The notes under the pieces were generated by a model. The model saw nothing but the letters and a program-made list of their open reading frames with translations, did no database searches and was not told the DNA's origin. From positions 62,001-126,000 of the forward strand of contig MSJI02000804.1 in assembly GCA_001931905.2 (NCBI GenBank): DNA of 64,000 nucleotides, read 5' to 3'. Source of the stretch: Cladosporium sp. IMV 00045 (Eukaryota > Ascomycota > Dothideomycetes > Cladosporiales > Cladosporiaceae). Position numbers and translations under genes: made by a program. This document shows, in pieces, positions 43,491 through 55,193 of this stretch (the stretch's first letter is position 1; every line of letters begins with the position of its first letter).

Positions 43491-44888
43491 ATGAAATCGC
43501 CCATACCGGACTACCTCAAGTACGTGCTGGAGAACGCGCGATCGAACGATGGCGGCGCACCGGCTCAATACATCGACACGCTGGCGCGAGCGGACACGTC
43601 GAAGCTAGCCGTAGCTCTGGCCATGGTGGACGGGACAGTGTACTCGGTGGGAGACGACAAGGTCGAGTTTTCTATACAGTCTATATCTAAGTCGTTCGTC
43701 TACGCCCTGGCCATTGAGGACGCCGGTCTGGAACGCGTGCTGGAGAAGATTGGCGTCGAGCCTTCGGGGGATAGGTTCAATGAGCTTTCGCTTGAGAGAG
43801 GCTCCAATCGCCCCATGAACCCCATGATCAACGCTGGTGCCATCACCGCGCACTCTCTCGTCGTTGGGCCAAATGCCACCGCTGAGGAAAGGACAGACCG
43901 AATTTTGAGCGCGCTTTCTAAACTGGCCGGCCGTCAATTGTCCGTAGACGAAGAGGTCTACGAGGCCGAGCTCAGGGACGCCAACCGCAACATGGGTATT
44001 GGCTACATGCTCAAAGCCGCCGGCATCATCACGTGCGATCCCGCCGAGGCCGTCAAGGGCTACATCCGACAGTGTGCCATCAACGTCAACGTGCAGGATC
44101 TGGCCATGATGGCCGCCGTGCTGTGCAACGCCGGCAGACACCCTCAGACCGGCGAGCACATGATCCCGGTTCCAAGTGTTCGTCAAGTCCTGTCTGTCAT
44201 GACCACCTGTGGAATGTACGACGCCGCCGGCGATTGGGTGTCTAGAGTCGGCATACCGGCCAAGAGCGGTGTGGCCGGCGGCATCATCGGCGCCTTGCCT
44301 GGTCAGGTCGGCATTGCCGCTTTCTCTCCCAAAATCGACTCGCGCGGCAACAGCGTCCGCGGTGTGGCGATTTGCCAACAACTCTCAAAAGAAATGGGTC
44401 TGCACATGATGGACATCAGCCAGCTCGCCAGAGCGACCGTGCAGACTACCGTGGCCACGATTGTTGCGGGCAAGGAACAGCCCCACCACCCCAATTGCCA
44501 ACAGGACGTTGTTGTCTTCAAGCTGCGAGGAGCCGTTCGTTTCTCTGGTGCTGAGCGCCTCACACGAGCCGTTGCTCGCGAATTGGGAGAACCCGATCCC
44601 AATGACCCTGGCTCAGGAGCACACGCAGATGCCTGTGCTGTCGTCCTCTCCCTGAGCGAGGTGTACTCTTTCAGCCCCATTGCGCGCCGCCTCACGCACG
44701 AGGACATCAAGCGGATTCTCGCGTCGGGCAAGGTCGTGGTCGTCATCGATCCAGAGGGCGTCTTGGAATGGAGGCCGGAGAATGCAGAGGAAAACCGAAA
44801 CCCTCACGTGGCGCTGGACGACAACGAAGCGAGGGATTTCATCGGAGGAACGGGCTGTCACGCCGTGACGCATGAACAGGCGTGGTGA
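43491..44888 (+). CDS. Bacterial-type glutaminase (GlsA family) fused to a STAS domain
   Basis: Hydrolyses L-glutamine to glutamate and ammonia; the fold is that of serine beta-lactamases. Intronless, 465 residues from ATG at 43491 (MKSPIPDYLKYVLENARS, with A at -3). An earlier ATG at 43311 would add an Arg-rich leader with HIRQRGHSSITTS that could target mitochondria; this is open. Glutaminase domain (about residues 1-310): the Ser-x-x-Lys catalytic pair is in SIQSISKSFVYALAIED, substrate residues in NRPMNPMINAGAITAHS and RDANRNMGIGYMLKAAGI, and the C-terminal part has VGIPAKSGVAGGIIGALPG. After a linker, residues 345-450 look like a STAS (anti-sigma antagonist) fold with VVFKLRGAVRFSGAERLTRA and VVVVIDPEG. 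Glutaminase-STAS fusions are known from bacteria, notably actinobacteria. Lack of introns beside heavily split neighbours suggests transfer, as inference. Confidence 0.88.
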   Translation: MKSPIPDYLKYVLENARSNDGGAPAQYIDTLARADTSKLAVALAMVDGTVYSVGDDKVEFSIQSISKSFVYALAIEDAGLERVLEKIGVEPSGDRFNELSLERGSNRPMNPMINAGAITAHSLVVGPNATAEERTDRILSALSKLAGRQLSVDEEVYEAELRDANRNMGIGYMLKAAGIITCDPAEAVKGYIRQCAINVNVQDLAMMAAVLCNAGRHPQTGEHMIPVPSVRQVLSVMTTCGMYDAAGDWVSRVGIPAKSGVAGGIIGALPGQVGIAAFSPKIDSRGNSVRGVAICQQLSKEMGLHMMDISQLARATVQTTVATIVAGKEQPHHPNCQQDVVVFKLRGAVRFSGAERLTRAVARELGEPDPNDPGSGAHADACAVVLSLSEVYSFSPIARRLTHEDIKRILASGKVVVVIDPEGVLEWRPENAEENRNPHVALDDNEARDFIGGTGCHAVTHEQAW

Positions 44889-45308
44889 TTTGAGGAGTCC
44901 TTGAATTCCGTGCCTGCTGCAGTTATTCTGCGTAATGTGCCTGCAATATCAGAGGAGATGCGCCTGAATGGTTGTCACGCATTTCTCCAGTCGTGATTTT
45001 GCTCCGAGCTCGATCTTGTCGCAGAGTCCATCCTAAACTTCGTGCCGGCCACACCTGTGCAAACCCACAAACAACCACCAGCACCACTTTAGCCAAAATC
45101 AACCATTTGCGCTAATACGCGACACACATCTAATGAGACCATCCGAAGACCCGCCAGAGAAGAGAGAATGAAAGGGAAAAGAAAAGTCCTGGATTCCGGC
45201 CGTATGTAGCTCATGCCCAACAAAGATTTATGCTTTAATATTATGAAAATTGGAAATGAAAAAAACAAGGAAACGTAATTTTTTGTCTTCAGGCAGATTA
45301 GAATCCAA
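44889..45308. other. Convergent 3' spacer
   Basis: Between the ends of the glutaminase and amylase genes. A/T-rich in the right half; no gene. Confidence 0.6.
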
Positions 45309-47172
45309 TCATTGCAGACCACCCAGAACGCAAAAAGAGAAGAGAATCGTCGCTAATGAAACGCTGGCAAAGTCGAGGCGAGCCGCGCTCGGCCCACTCG
45401 CGGATGTTGATGAACCCGACGACGTGGATGAAGCGCCTGCAGCGGTGGATGAGGCCGTCACGGAAGCGGGCGCGTCGGACAGCGGCATCGTCGTCGCCGA
45501 GTGTATGACGGTCAGCTGGCCGTCGGAGTCCTCGGTCGTGATGGTCGTCGACTGGATGTACTTGGACTCGAGCACGACGTCGCTCTCGCCCTCGAGCCCG
45601 CACAGCGTCGAGCCCTTGAGCGCGTCCTTGCCCTGCAGCACGACGGGCATGCCGTCCGCGATCCACACTTCGATGCAGCCGTCGTCGCCCACTGACACGT
45701 CCTTGCACGCGATCACGTCGAAGAGGGCGTCGCCCTTGGCGTAGCCGTGGTTGTCGCACAGCTTGACGCTGAAGTCGTCGGCTTCGGCGCCCTTGTTGTT
45801 CAGGACGGTGATGACTTTGGGCATTTTGTCGTCGCCTTTGGCGAAGCTGATGGTGTTCTGTCCGATGTCGATGGTCTCGCTTTCGGTCGTGAGGTAGCCG
45901 GCGTTGTTGCGCTGGACGTGGCGGCGGAAGAGGTTCAGTTTGGCGATCAGCTTGTAGAGGACCGCGTCCTGGTTGTATTCATATTCCCATAGCGCTGCGC
46001 GGTTGGTGTATGGCTCCGTGCCTCCCTGGAGATGCTGCTCTTGGCCGTAGTAGATGATGGGAATGCCGTCGTGGGTCATGATGTAGGTAACGATATTGTT
46101 GGCGCGGGACATGTCTTCTGTGTTGTTTCGGAAGCGGACAACGTCGTGGTTCTGCATTGCGCCATTGTGTTAGTTGTTTATCTTGTCTGAAGTTCCCAAG
46201 CTCAATACATACCTCTGCGAAGTTGCCAAGCACCGTAACATCGTGGCATGCGCCGCTAATATCTGAAATCGTCTTGCCAAGGGCCGCCATGTCACCACCG
46301 TCTCCCTCAAAGGAATAGGTGAGCTGGAAGTAGAGCGGGTAGTTGAGGATGCTACCAATCGTGCTCGACCATTTGCACGCGAGTTCGATCTTCGGCGTGT
46401 ACACTTCGCCGGTAGCGAAAACCTCAGCATCCTTCATGAAGCCCGTGAAGAACTCGGCCGGCACGTTGATTGCAGCGTCAATTCGCAGGCCGTCGATTCC
46501 GTACTTCCAAATCTGATTCTTGATCCACATTCCCAGCATTCGCTTGACCTCATCGCTTTCACTGTCGAGATCTACCAGAAGAGCACCTTTACCACCTAGC
46601 CAGCAGTCCTGAAGACTGTGCAGATCCGTGTCGTCGTAACCTCCGGGACAGTATGAGTGGTAGTATTCGGGTTTGTTGAAAGGGTGAATAATGTCGTAGG
46701 GGATGTCGTCTCGAGGAGGACCGGGCACGGCCATGTGGTTGACCACGATGTCGAGCATGATAAGCATTCCGCGCCTGTGAACCTCATCGATAAGCTGGAC
46801 GAGGTCGTCCTCGGAACCGAATGACTGGTTGATTTCGTAGAGGCTCTGTTGCCAATACCCTGCGTATCCTTCACCATCGGAGGTCCAGTTGGGCATGTTC
46901 GCGACAATAGGTGAAATCCAGATGGCGTCGAAGTTCATTTCTTGGATATAATCCAGGTGCTCGTACAGGCCTCTCCAGGTGCCGCCACAGTGCACACCCA
47001 ATGAGGCGTCACATTTCCCTACTTCCTTGCCGCTTGGGATGGCGAAGCGGTCGGTCATGACCTGGTAGATGGTCTTGCTTCGCCATTCGTCCGTAGTGAG
47101 TGCAGAGACGATGTTTGGCAGGAGGAGAGAGCAGGCCGCGGTGGCGCGCAGCATCCAGGGAAGGAAAGTCAT
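45309..47172 (-). CDS. GPI-anchored GH13 alpha-amylase
   Basis: Starch/alpha-glucan hydrolase of the fungal GH13_1 type, tethered at the cell surface. Start ATG at 47172 opens a signal peptide (MTFLPWMLRATAACSLLLPN); bases upstream are open but not needed. Exons 46213-47172 and 45309-46151 join in phase over 46152-46212, giving 600 residues. Conserved regions: I, MLDIVVNHMAVPG; II, YGIDGLRIDAAINVPAEF with the nucleophile Asp; III, ATGEVYTP with the acid/base Glu; IV, FAENHDVVRFRN with its His and Asp. The first and last His, lost in the GPI-anchored 4-alpha-glucanotransferases (Agt) of Aspergillus, are present, so hydrolysis is favoured. Region II reads AAINV where Taka-amylase has Thr-Val-Lys-His-Val, so the Lys-His pair is missing. 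The end is Ser/Thr-rich, then a hydrophobic tail (ASVSLATILFSFCVLGG), the layout of a GPI signal. Confidence 0.92.
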
Positions 47173-48299
47173 GTTCGTGAGAAGTCCGTACGCATCCAGA
47201 AAGAAGAAACAGTGGAAGAAGAAGAAAAATGCCGGGAATATTCCCCCGGGAGAAGAATGAGTGACTGGCCCGGAAGAAGGAAATGTAAGGGTCAAATGCT
47301 GGAAAACGAGTGGTATGGTTAGGTAAGGATAGGTGGGAAAGAACTACAAGGGCGCGTCAAAATCCGGCGGCAACATCTGCGATGTGAAGGCGAACTCAGG
47401 TCCAAAAATAACCGACAGGCACGAAAGGGTGTCGGTGTGGAGTGGCTCGAGGGTAGCGGGCTCGCGGGCAGTTTAGAACAGGGGAAAAGGCTAGTCGAGT
47501 TAATTTCTGTGGTGCGGATCAGACGGATGGGCAAATCCGCCATCCGCCACTATCTGGGAGAATCTCGCCCACTTCGCGCACTGCTCAAGCGAAAGTCAGA
47601 CGCAGGAGGGATAAGTGGAGGGCATTCATGACGGAGCCCGTTCGGATCGTCGTGATAGGCGAGCGCAGAGAAAGTCTGCCGTCCCATTTTGGAACCAGCG
47701 TAGGCGCGATGCGAGGAAACCTGTCAAAAGAAGGCACTAAGAAGGATAGCGATAGTAGTAGGCTCCATTCTTCTTCGTATCCCGCAAATGACATTACGCG
47801 GTCACGGCGGAGTGCAGCCGATTGCCCGAGGGGGCAAGAGGCGACTGGGGCTCGCAGACTCGACAGGTCCAAGAGGGTTTTGTCAAATTTCCTAGGGCGC
47901 CGGAAGCGCGTTGAGGTTTCATGGATATGCCTGTGCCGTTGATGTTGACGCTAAACCGCAACCGTTTTGTTGCTTGGTGATGCTTGGCTGATATCAAGAC
48001 GCCGTAGCCCCTAATTAACCACTGCTTGCCTCGTCGGCTCCTTCGTAGGGCGACACGGGCGATGGATGGCTTCAACGTATGCTGAATGGGCGTCACCGAG
48101 AGATCGGTCATCTCACCATTCCTTCCATCTTGTCAAATCAGCACTATCATTGCAAGTGCAGTGCACGTTTGAGGCCAGCCTGATCTATGTTTACGCTCGA
48201 ACAAAGAGTGTAGCGTAGCAGTGATCTCTGCACTCTAGGAAGATCCTTGCATTCATTGTCGAAGTCAGACGACGATCATCATAGGTCATCAGCCTTACA
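47173..48299. other. Divergent spacer of amylase and F-box genes, right part duplicated
   Basis: Holds both promoters. From 47871 on it is copied at 62901 onward. No separate gene is supported. Confidence 0.6.
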
Positions 48300-48952
48300 A
48301 TGGGTTACTACGAGGTAAGGGCGCTGCAGCTCGAAAAGCGCGCGAGAAGTCATTCTTAACAACAACAGACTCCCTGTCAGCTATGTGCGGTGTCTTTCAA
48401 GATCGGTAGACATAGAACACCCGCCGAGCCACGAAGCGCCGCTTGGGCAATAAGCAAGTACGAGCCTGCGATCAAAGACCACAAGTACAACAAGTATGGA
48501 GACGCCCAGTGTTCTCAGCTAGGATGCAAGTTGGTGAAAAGAAGCAATGCCCAAGAGCTTGAGCTTACAACCGCGGTTCCTGAGGCGGAGGAGGAAGATG
48601 AGGCGGATTTTTACGACGTCTTGCCTTCTGGCATCGACGCTGAAGGGAATGAAATCTCCTTGGAAGCTTACCTGAGCTTGCGGTATAAGGACAATCCCGC
48701 CGAGGGTGAGAACCGTCTGCCCCCGGGGCTGAGTGTGCAAGGTCTGGCCAGTAAAGTGCGTAGGGGTTCCTACTCCTATGAACGGTTCGTGGTAGACGGC
48801 CACGCTGAGGCATACCTGGAGTGGTTCAAGTCTAAGATGCCCCACGACAAAAGTCAAGACTATCTGATGAGCGGAGTCCTTGAAGATCGCCCCGAGTATA
48901 TGGTCGAGCACGTCGCCGGGCCCGTCTGTGTGAGCGAGTCAGGATACAACGG
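47871..48952. repeat. Segmental duplication, copy 1 (F-box promoter and 5' gene part)
   Basis: Matches 62901-64000 in the same orientation. The first 186 or so bases are identical by eye; after that scattered substitutions and small indels appear (for example an insertion of GCTGACACGG in copy 2 near 63090). The right end is set only by the window edge in copy 2; the left end by the N gap beside copy 2. Confidence 0.93.
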
Positions 48953-50075
48953 GAACAATATCTCCGCAGAGGAGATGCGGTTCTGCACGACCCTGCAATG
49001 TGTCGGGGATAGGAAAAGCGACGCTCACGACTCCATGCAGAATCTGCCGCCGGAGCCCGACGATGAAGACTTCGAGCGGGAGAGCGACTATTTCCTAACC
49101 GGCCTTCTCGACAAATGCGGGTCGTGGGAGGATATAGACGACGGGAGCGTCTACCCACGGCGCCACGGCCTCACCGATGTCAATCCCATGAGCGTCGACG
49201 GGTTTGAATTGGGCGACAAGCCCTTCCACCCGTACTGCTTTGAGATGTACAAGCGCGTGTCGCTGCTGCGGCTTGGTAAGGTGGATTTTGTCGCTCTGTT
49301 CGACTGGTGGGCCAAGGATCATGGAAGCGACGACATTCCCATTTACCCTGTGATACAAGGCGGGCAATGGTGGGAGCACGGCGCTGGTGCTGAGTTGCTT
49401 GTGGCTTACCCGCTCGAGATACCAGCTCTATCAGCCATTTTTGCAGCTGCGAGACGCCCGCAAGAAGACTTTGATGCGAGGAACAGCCCGTTCGCGGCGA
49501 CGGACTCCCCAACCAAAGCGAGTGAACATAACCCTTTCAACAGGCTCCCACCAGAACTCCGTCACATGATAGTCGCTCACCTGCCTTCAAAAGACATTGC
49601 AAATCTCAGACTAGCAAGCCGCAGCTTCCGGCACCTCCCCAACACCCTCTGGCACGACCTAATGCAGAGAGAAATGCCCTGGATTTGGGAGGCGTGGAGC
49701 GAGCGTCCGTACGCTTTCATGGCCTGCACCACGAGGCTAGAACTCGAAGCGCACGACAAAACCATAAAAGTCAGAATGCAAAATGCAAGACGCCTTCCTG
49801 CCGAGGAGAGGGATGTGCAGGAAGAACTGATCACTCGCGAGGACGCTGAGGTTAAGCAGCCTCGCTCCGTGCAGTGTTTGGAAAGACTGCACACGGATTG
49901 GCACTGGTTGTACTGCCAACTTGAGAGGGAGCGGGAGAATATCAAGGGCTTGCAGAATCGAGAGCGGATATGGAAGGCGCTTGAGTTCATTTTGCGGCGT
50001 GTCGGGAATCCGGAAGAGGATCAAATTGTCGCTAGCGACGAGCATGATGCTGTTTTCCCTTATCGCGATGTTTAG
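48300..50075 (+). CDS. F-box protein, copy 1
   Basis: Exon 1 is only five codons (48300-48314, MGYYE). A 54-base intron (48315-48368) leads to the main exon 48369-50075; 573 residues in all. The start MGYYE followed by TPCQLCAVSFKIGRHRTPAE is characteristic of an expanded fungal F-box family in which a CxxC pair opens the protein. A long acidic region follows, and the F-box lies at about residue 375: FNRLPPELRHMIVAHLPSKD, then IANLRLASRSFRHLPNTLWH. F-box proteins link substrates to SCF ubiquitin ligases. The C-terminal part is helical and charged (HWLYCQLERERENIKGLQNR) without WD40 or leucine-rich repeats, so the target-binding mode is not evident. A second copy begins at 63348 (see findings). 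Confidence 0.85.
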
Positions 50076-50166
50076 TGTATGTAGAGAACCTTTCATCATC
50101 TACAATCAATCCACATTATCTACTCGCAAATCAGCCTCATCCACGACGTCCTCCTCTTGCTCACAT

Positions 50167-52072
50167 CTACAAAGAATTAAACAAAAACACCATCCCCAAA
50201 ACCCACGGCAGCGCCATCCCCGCCACAACAACAAACAACCAACTCCTCGAATCATCCAGCCAAAAAGGCCTATCGACCCTATCCAAGCTCCCCTCCCTCT
50301 TCATCCCCTTCCCCTCCCCACCCCAAGGCACAACCATCCCTTGATCCTCCAAAACCTGCTCCGCCACCATCTTCCCTCCCGCCAACACGATCGGCACGCC
50401 CGTGCCCGGATGCGCGCTCGCGCCTACCATGTACAAGCCCCGCACGTCTTTGGCCCTCCCCCTCGCGGTATCGAGGATGACGGAAACGACGCGCTCCACA
50501 ACCCCGCTGCCGAGTTTGCCATCGATCCAGTGCGGCCTGCGGGCGCGCGTTGAGGGTCGGAAGGAGAGGACGTTGAAGAAGCTGTGCGATAGGCCGAGGA
50601 TGGCGCCTTTGTCCAGGTTGAAGCGGTCGCGCCACGACATGGGGTCATTGGTCAACTCGTGTTGGATTAAGGGTGCGAGGTCGGCGCCTGTGCGTGCTTT
50701 GATGGTGGCGAGGATGGTTTTGCGCGCGAGTGCGATCATCGCGGGCCAGTCTTGCGTGGGCGTTGGTGTTATGCCGGGTTGGGTTGGGGAGGTGGTTGAG
50801 GGGCCGTTGGTGCTTTGGAGTTTTGATGTGCCGTCTTCGTTGGATTCGACCAGGTGGCCGACGGGGACGAGGACGACGACGCTGTCGCCATTGGGTGGCG
50901 CGGCGGTGGGATCGATCCGGCTGGGGACGTTGACGTAGAAGCTGGGCTCGTCGGGGATGAGTTGTTTTTTGAAGATGCTGTCGAAGGACTCGCGGTATTC
51001 GTCTGCGAGGAAGATGTTGTGCGGTTCGAGTTTGGGGACCTTCTCCGATAGTGCCCAGTAGAAACTTATGCTGGAGCAAGAGCCCGGTCGTTGGGAAAGC
51101 GAGTCCGCGTAGGACGTCTTGGGCAAAAGCTCGTTGTACGCATATACCAAATCGGAGTTGTTGACCACAATATCCGCTTCCAGCACTTCGCCACTTTCAA
51201 GCCGTACGCCCTTTGCCTTCGCGCCATCGTTCTCAAGCAGAATAGCCTCGACTCCAGTCCCCAGTCTATACTCCACACCCAACCTCTTGCCCACCTCGAC
51301 CAAAGCCTCGACAACGCGATGAAATCCGCCAACAGGATACCAAATCCCCTCCGCCAACTCCGTATACTGCAGCAGCGAGTACGTCCCAGGCGCATCAAAC
51401 GGACTCATACCCATATACATGCTGCCAAAAGTGAAGACGCGCCTCAAGCGCTCTGTCCAGAAATACTTGCTGGCGCGCGTCCAGATCGACTCGAAAGGGT
51501 GCAGAGCGAGCAAATGCTGCAGGAACGACCACCGCAGCATGGCCGCCAGCGTCTCGAAATTCCGCAACAGCACGTGCGTCACCGACAGCTCGTAGTGCTT
51601 GTGGCTCTCCTGCAAGAAAGCCAGGTACCGCTCATACCCGTCCTTGCCCTCCCAGCGCTCGACCTGCTCTTTCATCGTCGCGAGGTCGGAGCTGAGGAGG
51701 ACGCGCTCTCCGTCGCCGAACCAGATGTTGTAGTTGGGGTCGCATTTGAGCAATTGCACGCCTTCGGCTTTCAGGCTCGTGCCGAGTTCTTGGAAGGTCA
51801 GGTGGAAGAGGCGAGGGAGCAGGAGGAGCGAGGGTCCCTGGTCGAATCGGTAGCCTTCGTGATGAATCAGACTGCAGCGCCCGCCGGTGAAGGCGTTCTT
51901 CTCGACTACTGTGACGCGAAATCCGGCTTTGGCGAGGCGTGCGGCGGTTGAGACTCCGCCTACTCCGGCGCCTGGATGGAGTGTTAGTTGTGGGTTAATG
52001 TGGTTTGGATGATGGGGAATATGGTGATTTACCGATCACGACGGCAGTCTTCTGCCTCGGCTTCTCGGACAT
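50167..52072 (-). CDS. carB: Phytoene desaturase
   Basis: FAD-dependent membrane enzyme that introduces four or five double bonds into phytoene, giving lycopene or 3,4-didehydrolycopene for carotenoids and torulene. Exon 1 is 52033-52072 (MSEKPRQKTAVVI), the intron is 51972-52032, and the main exon is 50167-51971; 614 residues, near Neurospora AL-1. The split codon restores the dinucleotide site AVVIGAGVGGVSTAARLAKA. Family motifs follow: GGRCSLIHHEGYRFDQGPSL, FTFGSMYMGMSPFDAPGTYS and near the end GLYMVGASAHPGTGVPIVLA, the carotene-desaturase signature. A C-terminal hydrophobic segment (LFVVVAGMALPWVLGMVFLF) anchors it. A short Ser/Thr/Pro-rich insert lies between about residues 370 and 400. 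It is followed 482 bases away by the cyclase/synthase gene on the same strand, so the three carotenoid genes form a cluster. Confidence 0.95.
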
Positions 52073-52554
52073 TGCGAGATGGGATCTTGTATTTGATCTT
52101 TAATATCAAAGAAAGACATCTTTGCTACGACAGTGGGATGGTGGGGAGTGGGTTGACTTCACATGCAAGCCTAGTGGATGAATGCGGGCTAGGTGACGTC
52201 CGACATGCCGCCCTAAGAAAAGCCAATCTCAACGCCCCTGCATGAAAGTTAGATTGGATGGATATCTGGCGATCTACCATGGTTGAGCTGAATGGTGAGT
52301 TGTATGCATGAACCAATTCAATAAGAATTACAGATATCATGCATGCATAGCTGATTCCATCAATAGCTGAAGTCTTCATATAGCATTGAATTATAAACTC
52401 GGCAAAGCGCCGATAGATTTCAAGCAGCGATACTTAATTGAGCGGTAACATTACGATTGGGACGACGGGAGGCTCCATTTGTACAACAAGAGTATTCTCA
52501 CAGAATATACACATTACATACAACCTCAATTCCCCCTCGTATGAACAACGCACG
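52073..52554. other. Spacer between the two carotenoid genes, promoter of phytoene desaturase
   Basis: Both neighbours are on the minus strand. No gene seen; contains the desaturase promoter and the 3' end of the cyclase/synthase gene. Confidence 0.55.
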
Positions 52555-54447
52555 CTAACGGCCCTTGTAAACGGGCCCAGACAAAGCTCTCCAAGCGACA
52601 GCAACCCGCTTCCACCCCGGCACAGTGGCCCTGCCAGCCTTGACCTGATACCCAGGCGTTCTCAGCTCACGTCCAATTTGCATGTAGGACTCGACAGCAA
52701 CGCGCATGGACGCCCTGGCGGGACGCGGGAGCTCTTCGATCGCGCCGACGCTTTTCTCGTAGAGGGCGAAAGCGCGGTCGAGCAAGTGCAAGCGCAGCTT
52801 CTCGATTCTTTTGTCGATGAAGTCTTCGTTCTTGTCGGAGCGGAGGGCTGCGAGGAAGGATTCGGCGGTCATCTTTTCCCTTTTTAGCCAGGAGACAGGC
52901 ACGTAGCAGCGTCCGTTCTCGGCGTCGACTTTCAGGTCGCGTGCGATGTTGGTGTATTGCAGGGCGATGCCCATGTCGTGACCGGCGGCCATGACGCGCT
53001 TGGAGGCGATCTCCGAGAGGCCGGGGTGGTGGTGGAGCACGAGCTGAATGCAGAGATGGGCGACCGTGCCGGCAACTCGAGCGCCGTACTGGTCGAGGTC
53101 TGGCTCGGTTTTGATGGGTGTTGAATCGGCGCTCTTGGTGAAGTTCAGATCCGTCTCGAAGCCCTTGATGAGCTCGAAAAGAGGCTCCTTGTCCAGACGT
53201 GGGGTTGGCAGGTAGAACAGTGACAGTTGCATGTCTGCCGGGAAGTTGTTCATTGCGAAAAGGGTGGCAGTCCCCTGGTTAATGTCGTTCGCTTGAGTGA
53301 CACTGCCGTCCGGGGCTTTCTTTGCCTCGCCATAGGACAATTCCAGGAATTTCCGCAGTTTGAGCACCCAGAGCTTTGCTTCGGAAGGCGATTTGGCATT
53401 GTCGATCAGGTCGTCCGCGACCCGGCAGAAAGAGTATAAGTGAATTAGATCAATCCTCAGGCGACCGGAGAACGTTCCGCTGGCAAGATAGAAGCTGCGG
53501 CTCTTATCCTGCAGTCTCTTCACCGATTGTCGCAAGCCAAGAATGCGGTCATCGTCGTACGCGGCGGCCGGCAACAGCAGAGCGCGAACCAACAATGCGG
53601 GACTCGGCAGAGAAGGTACACGAGGGAAGTGCGCCGGGAACGTGTTCAACACAGCAACAGCATTATCAAATGCGACAAGACCAAAGACAATCAAACAGTT
53701 GGTCAGGAAGAAAAAGACCGCTTCCTCAGCCTCGAGACCGACAACTGGCAGGTACAAACCAGTCTTGGTCGCAGAAGAAATCACCCAGGTTCCGCGCTGC
53801 AAGGCCAGAGCATCTACCACCCACAGATACAGCGTTGGAAGCAAGATCGGAAGCGCAGTGTTGGTGAAAGGCAGCCTGACCAGCAATTGGTATGCCAAAG
53901 ACCACAGGAGAAGCAAGAAAGGACACGCCCACACGAGAATCAAGCCCATGTACGTGTATTCTCCAGGAGTCCTGACCCAATCAATGCTCTTCTTGATCAC
54001 CATGGCCAGCACCAACTGGCCGCCCAACTTGAGAACCTTCCACGCATCCCCCTTCTTTTCCTTGACCAGGTAGACCGGGTGCAGAGTCGGCTTCGACAGG
54101 AAGAGGTACAACAGCGTGGTGTTGAAAGTTTGGATGACGAAGAAGAAGACCTCTTCAGCTGGAATATCGAAGAGTTTCGGCCCTATTACCACGTTCTCTG
54201 GGTAGCTCCAGATGCCATTGCGGATGAGGTAGCTGTCCCATGGAATTGTTGACACGACGGCGATGGTGACCAGGAAGGCGATCTTATAGAGGTCAAGGCG
54301 CGTGCATAGCGGCGCATACAGCACTGACAGCAAGACCGCAGGAGGGATTGTGTAGGTAAGGTGTCTGTTGTGCAATTCGTCGCGTCAGCATTGCATCGAA
54401 GCAGGTTAGATCGGCCAGCCTTACACCAGCGCGTAGTCGTAGCCCAT
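52555..54447 (-). CDS. carRA: Bifunctional lycopene cyclase/phytoene synthase
   Basis: Two-domain fungal enzyme: the N-terminal membrane half cyclises lycopene ends, the C-terminal half condenses two geranylgeranyl diphosphates to phytoene. Exon 1 is 23 bases (54425-54447, MGYDYAL plus two bases), spliced over 54365-54424 to exon 2 at 52555-54364. The join gives MGYDYALVHLTYTIPPAVLL, exactly the expected start, and 610 residues. The cyclase half has multiple membrane helices and the motifs PWDSYLIRNGIWSYP and PAEEVFFFVIQTF, with a second EAEEAVFFFLTNCLIVFG copy, as in bacterial CrtYc/CrtYd heterodimers. The synthase half has both Asp-rich sites: CRVADDLIDNAKS and YTNIARDLKVDAENGRCYVP, the latter preceded by AAGHDMGIALQ. 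All catalytic motifs are intact. It shares its 5' region with the oxygenase gene. Confidence 0.96.
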
Positions 54448-55193
54448 TTTCGTATACCGGGATCTCGAGGGGGTGTATCGTCCGGGCCGTCTAATGTACC
54501 ATTGCTTTTCTCGTCGGTGCTGTCGCAACAGCTAGTAATTACACATTAATCAAGCCGGCAATGGGAGCAGACGCAGAGGAAAGAGAGATGGAACCGCTAC
54601 AGAATACAGTACTGACTGGGGGCGGCGTTCAGCCGTCGAGGATCATTTGGCTATGCCGTTTGCGCCGCCTCGGCCAGCCATGCTCATCGATTTTTTAACG
54701 CCCTTGGCAAATCTAACGAAAGACCATCCTTGATCCGTCGCATATAGACTTTGTTCGGGTATCGGCACGTGCGACGGCATCGAGCGAGACGAGAGGAAGA
54801 CTCCGCATATCAGAATGACGTCAAGACAGGCACGACTGGCATCATGAGCATCTCGATTATTGTGGTGGCGGCGTGGCGGCGAGCTCGCCCTAGCAAGCAC
54901 TGCAGGCGAGATCAAGGCACCGTGTTACGTAGGTATGGGAGTGAGGAGCTCGGAAGTGGTACGGATGTGCAGTCTGTTGGTGAATAACAGTGCTGTTTCA
55001 CAGACATGTGAAAGTGCTGGTGATGCTATTCCGACGACTCCTCTCCTCTTTCCGTCGAACCCGCTGCATCATTACATCCCGCGTCATGTTGGCAGTTGCT
55101 GCTCTTGTCGTCGAGCTCTGCCTTTGCCCATCACACTCCTTTGATCCCTGTGTCGTTCGTTCTGGCGGTTGAGTTGCCAATATCTCGCTCGTC
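54448..55193. promoter_or_regulatory. Divergent promoter of carRA-like and carotenoid oxygenase genes
   Basis: 746 bases between two outward-facing starts in the same pathway. GATC-containing sites of the kind bound by White Collar light regulators occur at 54641, 54732 and 54910, with a CGAT at about 54688. Four-base sites are weak evidence, so only the location, not the factor, is firm. Confidence 0.5.
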
